From positions 1 through 64,000 of the forward strand of contig JBJKSB010000108.1 in NCBI GenBank assembly GCA_046704385.1: a stretch of 64,000 bases of DNA. The letters run 5' to 3'. The stretch comes from GH45 sp046704385 (GTDB taxonomy: Bacteria; Bacteroidota; Bacteroidia; Bacteroidales; SZUA-534). The position numbers and the translations under genes were made by a program. This document shows positions 43,014-52,039 of the stretch, piece by piece. Below the pieces are notes generated by a model. It searched no databases. It was given only the letters and a program-made list of their open reading frames with translations, and was not told the origin of the DNA. Within the stretch, counting starts at the first letter, position 1. Each line of letters opens with the position of its first letter.

Positions 43014-43703
43014 TTATAATATTTCCTGTATCTCCTTCAAACTTTTTATTTCATAGGTTGTCTGAACCTCGTGAGTCAACCCTTCAGGATTAAAAAAAAC
43101 CGTATCCATCCCAAAATTCCGGGCTCCCCTAATATCACTATCAAGGTCATCACCAATCATTATGCTTTCACTTTTCCGGGAATTTACTGTTTTAAGAGCA
43201 TATTCAAATATTTTGACATTGGGTTTCTGATATCCGGCTTCTTCGGAAGTTATCATCTTATCAAAAAAAGGTTCCAGTTTACTTTCGCGAATTTTGATAA
43301 CCTGAACCTCAGCAAATCCATTGGTAAGTAAGAAAAGCCGATACCCTTTTTGTTTTAAATATTCCAGTGTTTCAATGGCATAAGGAAATAATTGCGTTTT
43401 ATAAGGACTGTTTTTGATATAATCATCTCCGAATTTTGCTGCCAGCCCGTTAACTTTTATACCCATTTGATCAAAAGTATCTGCGAATCGCTTGGTACGC
43501 AAAACATCTTTTGCAACTTCCCCATTACGATATTTCAGCCATAAAGCATCATTGATTCTATGATACCATTCCAAAAATTCCTTAAACCGGTATAATATTT
43601 CAGGAACCTGTTCCGATATCAAGTCAAATAAAGTCTGTTCGGCATTGGTTTCAAAATCCCATAAGGTATTATCAAGATCAAAATAAATATTTCTATAGGC
43701 CAT
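43014..43703 (-). CDS. YjjG-type noncanonical pyrimidine nucleotidase (HAD superfamily)
   Basis: 229 residues. HAD motif I is YFDLDNTLWDF with the nucleophile Asp, motif II LFLLTNGF, motif III with Lys in YQKPNVKIFEYAL, and motif IV MIGDDLDSDIRGARNFGM. The DLDNTLWDF form and helical cap correspond to YjjG/YfnB house-cleaning 5'-nucleotidases, which remove noncanonical pyrimidine nucleotides. It is convergent with the esterase gene and stands alone. A TACTTTTG -7-like box lies 112 bp upstream. Confidence 0.85.
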   Translation of the reverse strand: MAYRNIYFDLDNTLWDFETNAEQTLFDLISEQVPEILYRFKEFLEWYHRINDALWLKYRNGEVAKDVLRTKRFADTFDQMGIKVNGLAAKFGDDYIKNSPYKTQLFPYAIETLEYLKQKGYRLFLLTNGFAEVQVIKIRESKLEPFFDKMITSEEAGYQKPNVKIFEYALKTVNSRKSESIMIGDDLDSDIRGARNFGMDTVFFNPEGLTHEVQTTYEIKSLKEIQEIL

Positions 43704-43814
43704 TTGTGAAGATTTGCATTCGTTAATAAAATGTAAATACCTGTTAAAGTTTGGTTAAACTCCTTTAAAGCATTAAAAATTAGCATATTTTTAAAACCTG
43801 TATTCGTGCTGGTG

Positions 43815-43822
43815 CAAAAGTA
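43815..43822 (-). promoter_or_regulatory. candidate -7 box for the YjjG gene
   Basis: On the minus strand TACTTTTG matches TAnnTTTG exactly, followed by C as is common, 112 bp upstream of the ATG. No matching -33 TTTG at the normal distance was found, so this is weak. Confidence 0.3.
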
Positions 43823-43943
43823 GAAAATACAAATCAGGAATTAAAAAATAAACTTGCGCGTTTCAATAGTAAAACAACCAAAATTGCAATTAATACGTCG
43901 TAACTTACAATAAAAATAAATTTGACTTAAAACAACCGGCGCT

Positions 43944-44735
43944 TTGAGAACAATTTACATAACATTTTTTCTTCTTTTAGGGTTAACCATTCCCGGGCAT
44001 AGCCAGGTTGATTCTTTGCCCATACGTTTAGCCGGGGTAATTTATTCCAGTGACAGTTCGTTAAATACTCCTTTTGTAAATATCATTAATTACCGGACAG
44101 GTACGGGTGTTATTTCTGATTCGCTTGGCCATTTTAAAACCCAAATGTTAAAGTCCGATTCACTGGTATTTAAATGCCTGGGATTTGAAGATAATACGTT
44201 CAAATTACCCGACACCGTAAATACTACAGTGTTATTTGTCACCATCAGGTTAACATCCACTTCATACTATCTTGATGTAGTCGACATTTATGCTCTTAGC
44301 AGGATAAACCAGTTCCGGTACGATTTTAAAAATTTACCTTTACCAACTGACGACTGGGAACAGCAATTAATAATTCCGGGAGTTACCAAAAGCAGGTATA
44401 GCTGGATTCATGAAGATGAAAAATTTAATCCGAAAAAAACCTTCGACGGCCCTATTTCAGCACTTTATTATAAGTATAGTGCCGAGGGTAAAAGCTTGCA
44501 AAAACTCGCAGAACTTATTAATGATGAACCCGGCGATAAAATCATTGATGAAAAATTCAATATGCAAATGCTTTCGGAATTTACCGGCTATACCGGTGAT
44601 ACCCTCATCGCCTTTAACCTGTTTTTAAATTTCAGCAGGTCGTATCTTCTTTCGAATGATGGCTACACCATTTTTGTAGAAGTTAAACGACGCATTCCTG
44701 AATTCGAAAAAAAGTATTTTAACAAAGAAGATTAA
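43944..44735 (+). CDS. secreted carboxypeptidase-regulatory-like (CarboxypepD_reg) protein
   Basis: 263 residues starting at TTG (43944), chosen because the signal peptide MRTIYITFFLLLGLTIPGHSQ directly follows and no ATG lies near. The domain IRLAGVIYSSDSSLNTPFVNIINYRTGTGVISDSLGHFKTQML, read in pieces, is the CarboxypepD_reg-like fold also seen at the N-termini of TonB receptors. The remainder is a helical/beta C-terminal region with an LNFSRSYLL stretch and no known catalytic motif. The start of a + strand group (this gene, GWxTD, RlmB, TolB-like fusion, M20). Confidence 0.7.
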   Translation: MRTIYITFFLLLGLTIPGHSQVDSLPIRLAGVIYSSDSSLNTPFVNIINYRTGTGVISDSLGHFKTQMLKSDSLVFKCLGFEDNTFKLPDTVNTTVLFVTIRLTSTSYYLDVVDIYALSRINQFRYDFKNLPLPTDDWEQQLIIPGVTKSRYSWIHEDEKFNPKKTFDGPISALYYKYSAEGKSLQKLAELINDEPGDKIIDEKFNMQMLSEFTGYTGDTLIAFNLFLNFSRSYLLSNDGYTIFVEVKRRIPEFEKKYFNKED

Positions 44736-44779
44736 GGTTAAATTTTTTAATTTCAGCAAATCCCAGTAATATTGTTACC

Positions 44780-46072
44780 ATGACAAATTGGTTAAAACAA
44801 ATAATTAATAAAAACCGTGTCGTGGCAATAATAGCCATTGTTCTGACAGCATTGGTAATTTCCTGCGTAACCGTCTACGAGACCATCAGCAACAGGAATT
44901 TTGCCGATCAATATAATCCCACTGAACGAAAATTGCATCCCGAGTATGCGGTTTACCAGCGATCAGCCAACGATATCCGTTTGTATTTCCGCTTTTTCCC
45001 TAAAGAATTATGGTTTGTGATACCCGAAGGGGACTCCATAAAAAAAGCACACGCCAGCCTGTTTTTCAGAATTACTAATAGTTATACGGGTACCCGGATT
45101 ATTGATAGCATGACAACCAACTTCAATATGAAAGGGAATCCCCGCCCCCAGTTTTTAGGATATGTTTCCCTTAAAATTCCCGATGACGGAAAGTATGTTA
45201 TCGAAGTTTTCTTAACTGATCTTAATGCCCGACAAACCGTATCAACGGTTATCGATTATGAGAAAAAGACCGGCGGTAATGCCTCCGGTTTTATGTTTAT
45301 TTCACAATACGGTAATCCGTTGTTCTATCCGTATTGTTCGGTCAATGATACCTTTAGGGTCCGAAGTGAAATGTTCAGTTCAAAGCAGTTGCTGGTATCA
45401 TATTATAAACCGGACCGGGAGTTACCTGAACCACCAGATGTCCCACAAACTATTTTGCTGGAACCCCAACCCGTCGATTCAACCTGGAAAGTTGCCAACA
45501 GGGATACAGCCCTGTTTTCCTTTAAAAAAGAGGGAATTTACTTTTTTGCCAATTCCGGCGGAATAATAGGAAAACCCTTTGTATGCAGCAATACTTATTT
45601 CCCTTACCAAAAAACTCCTGAAGTATTGCTGCGACCACTTGCTTATTTATGTACACCAAAGGAAATGAAACATCTGGAAGCTTTTGAATCGCCCAAGCAA
45701 GCCGTTGATTCTTTTTGGATAAAAACCACGAACGATTTGGACAAAGCACGTGAATTGATTCGCATATTTTATAACCGGGTGCAGCTTACCAATTATTACT
45801 TTACCGATTACAAGGAAGGTTGGCTTACCGACCGGGGAATGATTTTTTTAATATGCGGTGCCCCTTCAGTTATTACAAAAACCGACGAAGGGGAATATTG
45901 GAAGTATGGCAAAGGAAATGACGAAACAACCAAATTCTTTTTTTATCGTGAAGCCCATCCTGTTTTTGGAACAACCTACATTTTGGAGCGTTCCGACTTA
46001 TATTCGCGCATGTGGTATAACGCCATCTCAACCTGGCGCGACGGCCGTGTTTTCTCCTTAACTCCACAATAA
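44780..46072 (+). CDS. GWxTD-domain lipoprotein
   Basis: 430 residues. N-terminal hydrophobic segment with a Cys at a possible lipobox (ALVISCVTV). Two beta-rich domains follow and, near residue 347, the family motif GWLTDRGMIFLICGAPSVITKTDEGEYW with KYGKG and FFFYRE; GWxTD proteins are widespread in Bacteroidota and Chlorobi and are presumed envelope proteins of unknown role. The gene starts 45 bp after the previous stop and ends 11 bp before the RlmB gene, so it is co-transcribed with it. Confidence 0.85.
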   Translation: MTNWLKQIINKNRVVAIIAIVLTALVISCVTVYETISNRNFADQYNPTERKLHPEYAVYQRSANDIRLYFRFFPKELWFVIPEGDSIKKAHASLFFRITNSYTGTRIIDSMTTNFNMKGNPRPQFLGYVSLKIPDDGKYVIEVFLTDLNARQTVSTVIDYEKKTGGNASGFMFISQYGNPLFYPYCSVNDTFRVRSEMFSSKQLLVSYYKPDRELPEPPDVPQTILLEPQPVDSTWKVANRDTALFSFKKEGIYFFANSGGIIGKPFVCSNTYFPYQKTPEVLLRPLAYLCTPKEMKHLEAFESPKQAVDSFWIKTTNDLDKARELIRIFYNRVQLTNYYFTDYKEGWLTDRGMIFLICGAPSVITKTDEGEYWKYGKGNDETTKFFFYREAHPVFGTTYILERSDLYSRMWYNAISTWRDGRVFSLTPQ

Positions 46073-46083
46073 AACTTAAAAAT

Positions 46084-46842
46084 ATGGATAAATATAATAA
46101 TCCCAAAGCTGATGATATAATATTTGGAATTCGTGCCGTAATTGAAGCGATCCGGTTTGGGAAAGAAATTGATAAGGTATTGATAAAAAGAGGTTTGAAG
46201 GGAGAGCTGTCAAAAGAACTCCTCACTACTTTAAGCGAAAACAGCATTCCTTATCAAATGGTGCCCGAGGAAAAACTTAACCGGGTATCGCGAAAAAACC
46301 ACCAGGGCGTAATTGCCCTCATGTCGCCTATATCATTTTATCCGTTGGAAGAGGTTGTGACTTCAATTTTTGAAAATGGTGAAAGTCCGTTTTTACTGGC
46401 GCTTGATGGTGTATCGGACGTTCGCAATTTTGGTGCCATTGTGCGAACAGCAGAATGTGCCGGAGTACACGCTGTTATTATACCTGAAAAAGGATCCGCC
46501 CGAATAGGATCAGATGCTGTTAAAACATCAGCCGGAGCTTTGCATAATATGCCGGTTTGCAGGGTGCCGAATTTTAAAAAGGCAATGGAATACCTGCAAC
46601 AATGCGGGATTGCCCTTTTCGGGGCATCTGAAAAAGCCTCGGAAACTTACTACAGTGCAGATTTTACCAGTCCTGCATGCATCATAATGGGAGCCGAAGA
46701 TACCGGAATAAGTACCGAAATTTTGCGGTTTTGCGATTCGCTGATTAAAATTCCGATTTTAGGACAGATACAATCACTAAATGTTTCCGTGGCTGCCTCC
46801 GTGTTAGTTTATGAAGTTGTAAGGCAACGATTAAACCAATAA
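46084..46842 (+). CDS. rlmB: 23S rRNA (guanosine-2'-O-)-methyltransferase RlmB-like
   Basis: 252 residues: an N-terminal substrate-binding domain (FGIRAVIEAIRFGKEIDKVLIKRGLKGELSKELL) and a SPOUT catalytic domain with motif 1 LALDGVSDVRNFGAIVRTAECAGVHAVIIP, motif 2 IIMGAEDTGIS and motif 3 IPILGQIQSLNVSVAASVLVYEV. It methylates the 2'-hydroxyl of a conserved guanosine in the peptidyl-transferase region of 23S rRNA (G2251 in E. coli numbering). The two-domain length separates it from the short TrmH-type protein at 40677. Confidence 0.87.
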   Translation: MDKYNNPKADDIIFGIRAVIEAIRFGKEIDKVLIKRGLKGELSKELLTTLSENSIPYQMVPEEKLNRVSRKNHQGVIALMSPISFYPLEEVVTSIFENGESPFLLALDGVSDVRNFGAIVRTAECAGVHAVIIPEKGSARIGSDAVKTSAGALHNMPVCRVPNFKKAMEYLQQCGIALFGASEKASETYYSADFTSPACIIMGAEDTGISTEILRFCDSLIKIPILGQIQSLNVSVAASVLVYEVVRQRLNQ

Positions 46843-46878
46843 AACTACTAAATTTGTCAGGTGTCATAATAAAAAGCT

Positions 46879-49800
46879 GTGCCAAAACTTAAACTTCATA
46901 TTGTTATAATTGCCACCGTGTTTGTCGGATTATCACTACAGGCAACCGCACAATTTTATAACGGCCACCAAATGACTTTTGGCAAAAGCCGGGTCCAGTA
47001 TAACGATTTTTATTGGCAATATTACCGGTTCCCAAAATTTGACACCTACTTTTATGTAAGTGGAAGCAAACTGGCTGAATATGTTTCCCAAGTGGCAGGT
47101 GAAGAACTGGATCAGATTGAATATTCGCTTGAAGAAATTCTCCAGCGACGGATGATTTTCATAATCTATAACAAACAAAGCGAGTTCAGACAAAGTAATA
47201 TTGGTCTGGTAAGCGGAGTGGAAGACTACAATATAGGCGGGGTAACCAAGATTGTCGACAACAAGGTTTTTATCTTTAACGAGGGCGACCATACCAGACT
47301 CCGTATGCAAATACGCGCCTCAATAGCTGAAGTTCTGCTGAACGAAATGCTGTATGGTGGAAGCTTTCGCGACAGGGTTTCGTCATCAACCATGTTAAAC
47401 CTGCCTGAATGGTTCGTCCCCGGACTGATTTCCTATATTGCCTATGATTCCGATCCTCAAACTGAAGCCAAAATAAAAAATGCCATCCTAAAGGGTAAAG
47501 TTCAAAAACTGCACCGCCTGCATGGTGAAGATGCTAAAATTGCCGGTCATGATTTTTGGCGGTACCTGGCCGAAACTTATGGCGATGCCATAGTATCACA
47601 AATTGTATACATGACCCGCATCAGCAAAAGTGTTGAATCGGGCTTTTTATATGTGTTGGGCATGCCGTTGAAAGACGTGGTTAACGACTGGTTTTACTAT
47701 CATCAGGGACGATATGAAGATGAAATTACAAGCCGCGTACAAAAACCCGAAAACAGTGAACCTTTTGTGAAGCATCCCCGAAAAAAATATACCTATAACC
47801 AGGTAAAAATGTCGCCCGATGGTAAATATATAGCTTACACAACTAACCAGGACGGTCAGTATAAAATATGGTTGTACAATACGGAAAGCGGCAAAACAAA
47901 ACGGCTGATCAGACGCGAAAATAAACTGGAGCAAATTACCGATTATTCCTATCCTATACTTGCCTGGCACCCTTCCGGGGATTATTTAACTTATACATAT
48001 GAGAGAAAAGGGCACATCTGGTTGACTTTTTATAATGTTAAAACAAAAGAAGTACAGGACCGTGAAATTTTCACACTCGACAAAGTTCTCGATTACAGTT
48101 TTTCAGATGATGGTCAGGAAATTGTGTTTTCAGCTATTGAAAACGGCTTTACTGATATTTTTGTCTATTCGATGGTTGCAAGTACTTTTAACCGGATTAC
48201 CAACGATATTCCTGATGATATCAATCCCAGGTTTATTGATAACTCTACCCGTATAATTTTTTCATCGAACCGTGAAAATACCAGCCTGAGCTACGAAAAA
48301 GGCGACGATGTTCCTTTCCAGGACAGTTATGATGTTTTTATATACAACTATAAGAACCCGTCTGACGAATTAGCCCGTGTTACGCACTCATGGCGAATAG
48401 ATGAAACAAAACCAGAAGAATTTAAAAAAGACAAATATTTTTTCCTGACCAACCGGAATGGTATTTCGAACCGGGGTATTGCCATTTTTGACAGCGCCAT
48501 CAGCTTTATCGATACCTCCATCCATTACCGAACCTTTACCCGGACATATCCCATTTCGAACCGTGCATTCAGTATTGACGATTACGACTACAATAAAAAC
48601 ACCCGGCTTTTTTCAGATGCCGTTAAAGAAAAGAAAAAATTTTCGCTGTTCACCCAGGAGGTAAATCCCTCGCTACGCCCAAAACCGGACGAATTTCAAG
48701 ATACATGGTTCAGGACTCATTATTTGGAACGAAAAGAAATAGACAGCCTGATGAATCTTGAAATTGATCAATACAAAGCTGATTCGATGGTTGCCGAAAA
48801 AGTTCCCGATTTTATTACGGATAGCCTGATTGACATCAATAATTATGTGTTTGAAATAGAAAAACAAAAATATCTTTCGCCAGAAGAGGAAGAATCGGAA
48901 AAACCAAAGATATTTGAGCTGCCCAAGCAATTGGTATATTTTACCAACTTTTATTCAAATTTATTGGTAACCCAGGTCGATTTTGGTTTTATGAATCAAT
49001 CGTACCAAGCATTTACAGGGAGCGCCTTTTATTTTAATCCTGGGTTTAACGTATTAACCAAAGTGGGTGCCATCGATCTTTTCGAAGATTATAAGATTAC
49101 CGGAGGTATCAGGTTCAGTGTTGATTTTGAATCGAATGAATACCTGCTAAGTATTGAAAATTTGAAAAACAGGCTCGATAAACAATACATTTATCACCGC
49201 CAGGTATTTGAAAATACAACTGATACCGATTACTCCAAAATTTTTACCGATGAATTGATGACCGTTTACAAATACCCAATTTCTCAAATTCAGGCTTTCA
49301 GGGGAACCGTTTCGGCCCGTATCGACCAACAAGTTTATAAAGCATTCGATCAGAATACCCTGAATAAACCCGACAACTATAAATTTTGGGGAGGTTTAAA
49401 AGGTGAATATATACTTGACAATACCCGGAGTTTGGGTTTAAACCTGTACGATGGAACCCGTTTGAAAGTATTTGGAGAATATTATAACCAAATTGGCTCA
49501 GGAACAAACATGAACCTTTTTGTAGTTGGAACCGATGTAAGAAATTATATCGCTATCCACCGTGGATTGGTCTTTGCCAGTCGTTTTGCCTATAGTACAT
49601 CGTTTGGAAAATCGTTGCTAATGTACTACCTGGGTGGCGTAGATAACTGGATGAATTTTAGCCGTACTACTCCAACATTTGATAATTCAACCCGGATTAA
49701 TTACGACAAAAACTGGGTATTTCAGGCTGTAGGTACCAACATGAGGGGGTTTGTTCAGAATGTACGAAATGGTAACAGCTTTGCCGTTACAAATTTTGAG

Positions 49801-50133
49801 TTGCGCTGGCCCATTATCAGGTATATTTTTGACCGTCCCATTAGTAACGACTTCCTTAACAACTTAATGATTATGGGCTTTACGGACTTTGGCTCAGCCT
49901 GGGAAGGATTTAATCCGGTTAAGGCTGTAAATGCCTACGATTATCAAAAAATCTATCAGAAGCCTATAACAGTTATTATCGACCGCAAGAAATCACCCGT
50001 AGTTGCTGGTGTAGGATTCGGCCTGCGCAGTCGTTTGCTGGGCTACTATATCCGCACCGACTGGGCCTGGGGAATTGACGGGGGAAGAATTCTGCCACGC
50101 GTATTTTATTTATCGCTGTGCACCGATTTTTAA
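46879..50133 (+). CDS. TolB-like beta-propeller fused to an outer-membrane Omp85-like barrel
   Basis: 1084 residues. GTG start, supported by the signal peptide ending at LQATAQ. Part 1 (about 25-300) resembles peptidase-MA-like sequences (EVLLNEMLYGGSF, LPEWFVPGLISYIAYD) without an HExxH zinc motif. Part 2 has at least five TolB/PD40 repeats (VKMSPDGKYIAYTTNQDGQYKIWLYN; YSFSDDGQEIVFSAIENGFTDIFVYS). Part 3 (about 700-1084) is a barrel with the BamA-type end: NMRGFVQ, FELRWPIIRYIF, MGFTDFGSAW, GVGFGLRSRLLGYYIRTDWAWGID, final Phe. A single chain reaching from periplasm to outer membrane. Function unknown; propeller-TolB role in envelope assembly is an inference. Confidence 0.75.
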   Translation: MPKLKLHIVIIATVFVGLSLQATAQFYNGHQMTFGKSRVQYNDFYWQYYRFPKFDTYFYVSGSKLAEYVSQVAGEELDQIEYSLEEILQRRMIFIIYNKQSEFRQSNIGLVSGVEDYNIGGVTKIVDNKVFIFNEGDHTRLRMQIRASIAEVLLNEMLYGGSFRDRVSSSTMLNLPEWFVPGLISYIAYDSDPQTEAKIKNAILKGKVQKLHRLHGEDAKIAGHDFWRYLAETYGDAIVSQIVYMTRISKSVESGFLYVLGMPLKDVVNDWFYYHQGRYEDEITSRVQKPENSEPFVKHPRKKYTYNQVKMSPDGKYIAYTTNQDGQYKIWLYNTESGKTKRLIRRENKLEQITDYSYPILAWHPSGDYLTYTYERKGHIWLTFYNVKTKEVQDREIFTLDKVLDYSFSDDGQEIVFSAIENGFTDIFVYSMVASTFNRITNDIPDDINPRFIDNSTRIIFSSNRENTSLSYEKGDDVPFQDSYDVFIYNYKNPSDELARVTHSWRIDETKPEEFKKDKYFFLTNRNGISNRGIAIFDSAISFIDTSIHYRTFTRTYPISNRAFSIDDYDYNKNTRLFSDAVKEKKKFSLFTQEVNPSLRPKPDEFQDTWFRTHYLERKEIDSLMNLEIDQYKADSMVAEKVPDFITDSLIDINNYVFEIEKQKYLSPEEEESEKPKIFELPKQLVYFTNFYSNLLVTQVDFGFMNQSYQAFTGSAFYFNPGFNVLTKVGAIDLFEDYKITGGIRFSVDFESNEYLLSIENLKNRLDKQYIYHRQVFENTTDTDYSKIFTDELMTVYKYPISQIQAFRGTVSARIDQQVYKAFDQNTLNKPDNYKFWGGLKGEYILDNTRSLGLNLYDGTRLKVFGEYYNQIGSGTNMNLFVVGTDVRNYIAIHRGLVFASRFAYSTSFGKSLLMYYLGGVDNWMNFSRTTPTFDNSTRINYDKNWVFQAVGTNMRGFVQNVRNGNSFAVTNFELRWPIIRYIFDRPISNDFLNNLMIMGFTDFGSAWEGFNPVKAVNAYDYQKIYQKPITVIIDRKKSPVVAGVGFGLRSRLLGYYIRTDWAWGIDGGRILPRVFYLSLCTDF

Positions 50134-50186
50134 TTCACTACAAACTACCTATCTTTGAAGCTACATTATAGCCTTTATCAATTATT

Positions 50187-51365
50187 ATGGAAAATTCAAT
50201 TAAACAGCTTGCAAGGGAATATCTCGAAGAAATAACTGCCATCCGCAGGCATATTCATGCAAATCCCGAATTAAGTTTCGAAGAAAAAGAAACATCAGCT
50301 TATGTGGCAAAACAGTTAAGGCAGATGGGAATTAGTTTTCGGGATGGGATTGCTAAACATGGTATTCTGGCCGTTATAAAAGGTGAAAAGGGTAAAGGCA
50401 AAACCATAGCTTTACGCGCCGATATGGATGCCCTGCCTGTAACGGAAGATAACAGCCTTCCGTTTAAATCTGTTCATCAGGGCAAAATGCACGCCTGTGG
50501 TCACGATATTCACACAGCCTGTTTACTTGGAGCTGCAAAAATATTAAATAAACTAAAAAGTAATTTCACCGGCACAGTGCTCCTGGTATTTCAACCCGGT
50601 GAAGAAAGAATACCCGGCGGTGCCAGTCTTATGTTAGCTGATGGCCTGTTTAAAGATTATTCGCCCGATTTAATTATTGGCCAGCATGTGTATCCTGAAC
50701 TGCCGGCAGGTGAAGTGGGTTTCAGACCCGGACAATACATGGCTTCAGCTGATGAAATATATATTACCTTAAAGGGGAAAGGCGGACATGCCGCTTTACC
50801 TCATAACACGATCGATACCGTTTTGATGGCTTCGCAAACGGTGGTGTCGCTGCAGCAGGTGGTCAGCCGCATTATTCCCACGCAGGTTCCGGCAGTGCTC
50901 TCTTTTGGAAATATTGTGTGCAACAGTGTTATGAATGTTGTGCCCGAAACCGTTAAACTTGAAGGTACTTTCCGTATTATGGATGAAACCTGGCGTTATA
51001 AAGCCCATGAACATATCAGGAGAATTACAGAATCGGTTGCTGTAGGAATGGGTGGCAGTTGTGAGGTAGATATCCAGATTGGGTTCCCTTCGGTTTTTAA
51101 TGACCCGGAAGTAACCCATAAAGCACTATCTGCAGCAAAATCATTTTTAGGCGAAACTAACGTACATAACCTGGATATAAGAATGACTGCTGAAGATTTT
51201 GGCTTTTATGCTCAGAAATACCCGGCATGTTTTTACCGCATTGGCGTAGGACATACAGATGGAACCATATCAGGCGGCTTGCATTCTCCCAATTTCCTGG
51301 CAAACGAAAAAGCTATTGAAACCGGAATGAGCTTGATGGCATATCTGGCTGTTGATGCTTTGTAA
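50187..51365 (+). CDS. M20-family metallopeptidase (amidohydrolase, N-acyl-amino-acid type)
   Basis: 392 residues, typical for the M20D group. Motifs: ALRADMDALPVTE, MHACGHDIHTACLLGAA with the binuclear ligands, FQPGEERIPGGA, and late HSPNFLANE containing the final His; the dimerisation lid (YITLKGKGGHAALPHNTIDTV) is in the middle. These enzymes hydrolyse N-acyl amino acids or peptide amides (hippuricase, IAA-amino acid hydrolase or N-acetyl-L,L-diaminopimelate deacetylase types). No signal peptide, so cytoplasmic. It closes the plus-strand group; a stem-loop follows at 51380. Confidence 0.9.
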   Translation: MENSIKQLAREYLEEITAIRRHIHANPELSFEEKETSAYVAKQLRQMGISFRDGIAKHGILAVIKGEKGKGKTIALRADMDALPVTEDNSLPFKSVHQGKMHACGHDIHTACLLGAAKILNKLKSNFTGTVLLVFQPGEERIPGGASLMLADGLFKDYSPDLIIGQHVYPELPAGEVGFRPGQYMASADEIYITLKGKGGHAALPHNTIDTVLMASQTVVSLQQVVSRIIPTQVPAVLSFGNIVCNSVMNVVPETVKLEGTFRIMDETWRYKAHEHIRRITESVAVGMGGSCEVDIQIGFPSVFNDPEVTHKALSAAKSFLGETNVHNLDIRMTAEDFGFYAQKYPACFYRIGVGHTDGTISGGLHSPNFLANEKAIETGMSLMAYLAVDAL

Positions 51366-51379
51366 TTAATAACCCCGCT

Positions 51380-51403
51380 GCCGCACGAGTCCTCTCGTGT
51401 GGC
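51380..51403. terminator. stem-loop after the M20 gene, REP-like
   Basis: GCCGCACGAG (51380-51389) and CTCGTGTGGC (51394-51403) form a 10-bp stem with one G-T pair and a 4-nt loop, 15 bp after the M20 stop. There is no strong T-run. The left arm with its preceding bases, GCTGCCGCACGA, recurs at 51798-51809, so it may be a REP-like element rather than a simple terminator. Confidence 0.4.
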
Positions 51404-51537
51404 CATTATTTAACAACAATAACTCCATCTGTTAAACCTTTTTCATTTATACAGTATTGCAAACTATCGACTAAAATATTTTTGTATTCGACTCTGGTAA
51501 ATACATCTAACCATCCCACAACCGCGAAGCCTCCAAT

Positions 51538-51740
51538 ATTCCATAGGGAATTATGCTTCGGAGGTATCGCTGAGTCGTTCGGAGATATCGCTATATCATT
51601 CGGAGATGGCTCTACATCGTTCAGAAGTATTGCTATGTCGTTCGGAGATGGTGCTACATCGTTCAGTTGTACCGCAGATTGATTATTCCATAGGGAATTA
51701 TCTTTCTGACCTGCCTCATCCTGGATATTCTATGGGGAAT
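51538..51740. repeat. 17-nt direct repeat flanking the tandem array
   Basis: ATTCCATAGGGAATTAT occurs at 51538-51554 and 51685-51701, just outside the tandem array on both sides, and a degenerate copy ATTCTATGGGGAAT is at 51727-51740. The core ATTCC-ATAG-GGAAT is self-complementary. The arrangement resembles the footprint of an insertion or of array expansion. Confidence 0.75.
51554..51679. repeat. 21-bp tandem array, six imperfect copies
   Basis: Six consecutive 21-bp units start at 51554, 51575, 51596, 51617, 51638 and 51659. Most begin TCGTTCGGAGAT or close variants; bases 3-6 are most conserved. Units 2, 3 and 5 are close to each other and 4 and 6 are more divergent. Translated in one frame the units give a 7-residue SFGDxAx pattern, but no start, Shine-Dalgarno or homologous protein was seen. 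Confidence 0.85.
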
Positions 51741-51849
51741 CAGCGTCCTAAGAAGCCGCAGCAAGGTTCTGCTCTGTCGCAGAATGAATTTTCTCTGCTG
51801 CCGCACGAATCTCCCTTAAATCCGCAGGTCTCTTTCACCATAAGTTGAT

Positions 51850-51929
51850 AGTCATCGGATGACAACTAAAATAAAAGCACTAAAAAAATTGAACGAATTA
51901 CCTATAAATCAACTAGTCATCCGATGACT
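51850..51929. repeat. dispersed inverted repeat with TCATCSGATGA core, copy 2
   Basis: AGTCATCGGAT (51850-51860) and ATCCGATGACT (51919-51929) are 11-bp inverted arms. Each arm is also a palindrome by itself: GTCATC-G-GATGAC at 51851-51863 and AGTCATC-C-GATGACT at 51915-51929. ATAAATCA precedes the right arm, as in copy 1 at 15047-15094. Confidence 0.7.
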
Positions 51930-51977
51930 TGCGGAAATAAGGGAGGGCTCGCGAATCAGCGCTAAAGCTTTAAAAAA

Positions 51978-52001
51978 CCGGTTGCGATTTCTCACAACCG
52001 G
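51978..52001 (-). terminator. terminator for the WD40-caspase gene
   Basis: CCGGTTG (51978-51984) and CAACCGG (51995-52001) form a perfect 7-bp GC-rich stem with a 10-nt loop. On the minus strand it is followed by TTTTTTAAAGC. It lies 38 bp past the stop codon of the gene at 52040-55276. Confidence 0.7.
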
Positions 52002-52039
52002 CAAATAAATAGCAACTTGCAGGTCAAACTATTTATTAA

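Larger units (their letters stand above)
51366..52039. other. repeat-rich gene-free stretch of 674 bp
   Basis: No ORF here has support: two overlapping short frames exist only because the 21-bp repeats are multiples of three. The stretch holds a stem-loop (51380), a 17-nt repeat ATTCCATAGGGAATTAT at 51538 and 51685 with a third degenerate copy at 51727, a 21-bp tandem array (51554-51679), a second GCTGCCGCACGA motif (51798), a palindrome pair (51850-51929) and a terminator (51978-52001). Confidence 0.75.

Noticed and set aside
43743..43770. Three TTAAAG/TTAAAC motifs at about 11-bp steps upstream of the YjjG gene, similar to the response-regulator box
   Set aside because: The half-sites lack the full CTTTARA form and the steps are 11 and 10 bp; a chance match in AT-rich DNA is likely.
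51482..51848. Overlapping short plus-strand frames with SFGDxAx repeats
   Set aside because: They arise because 21 is a multiple of three; there is no start signal, the frames end without domain and no signal peptide exists. Treated as a tandem DNA repeat.
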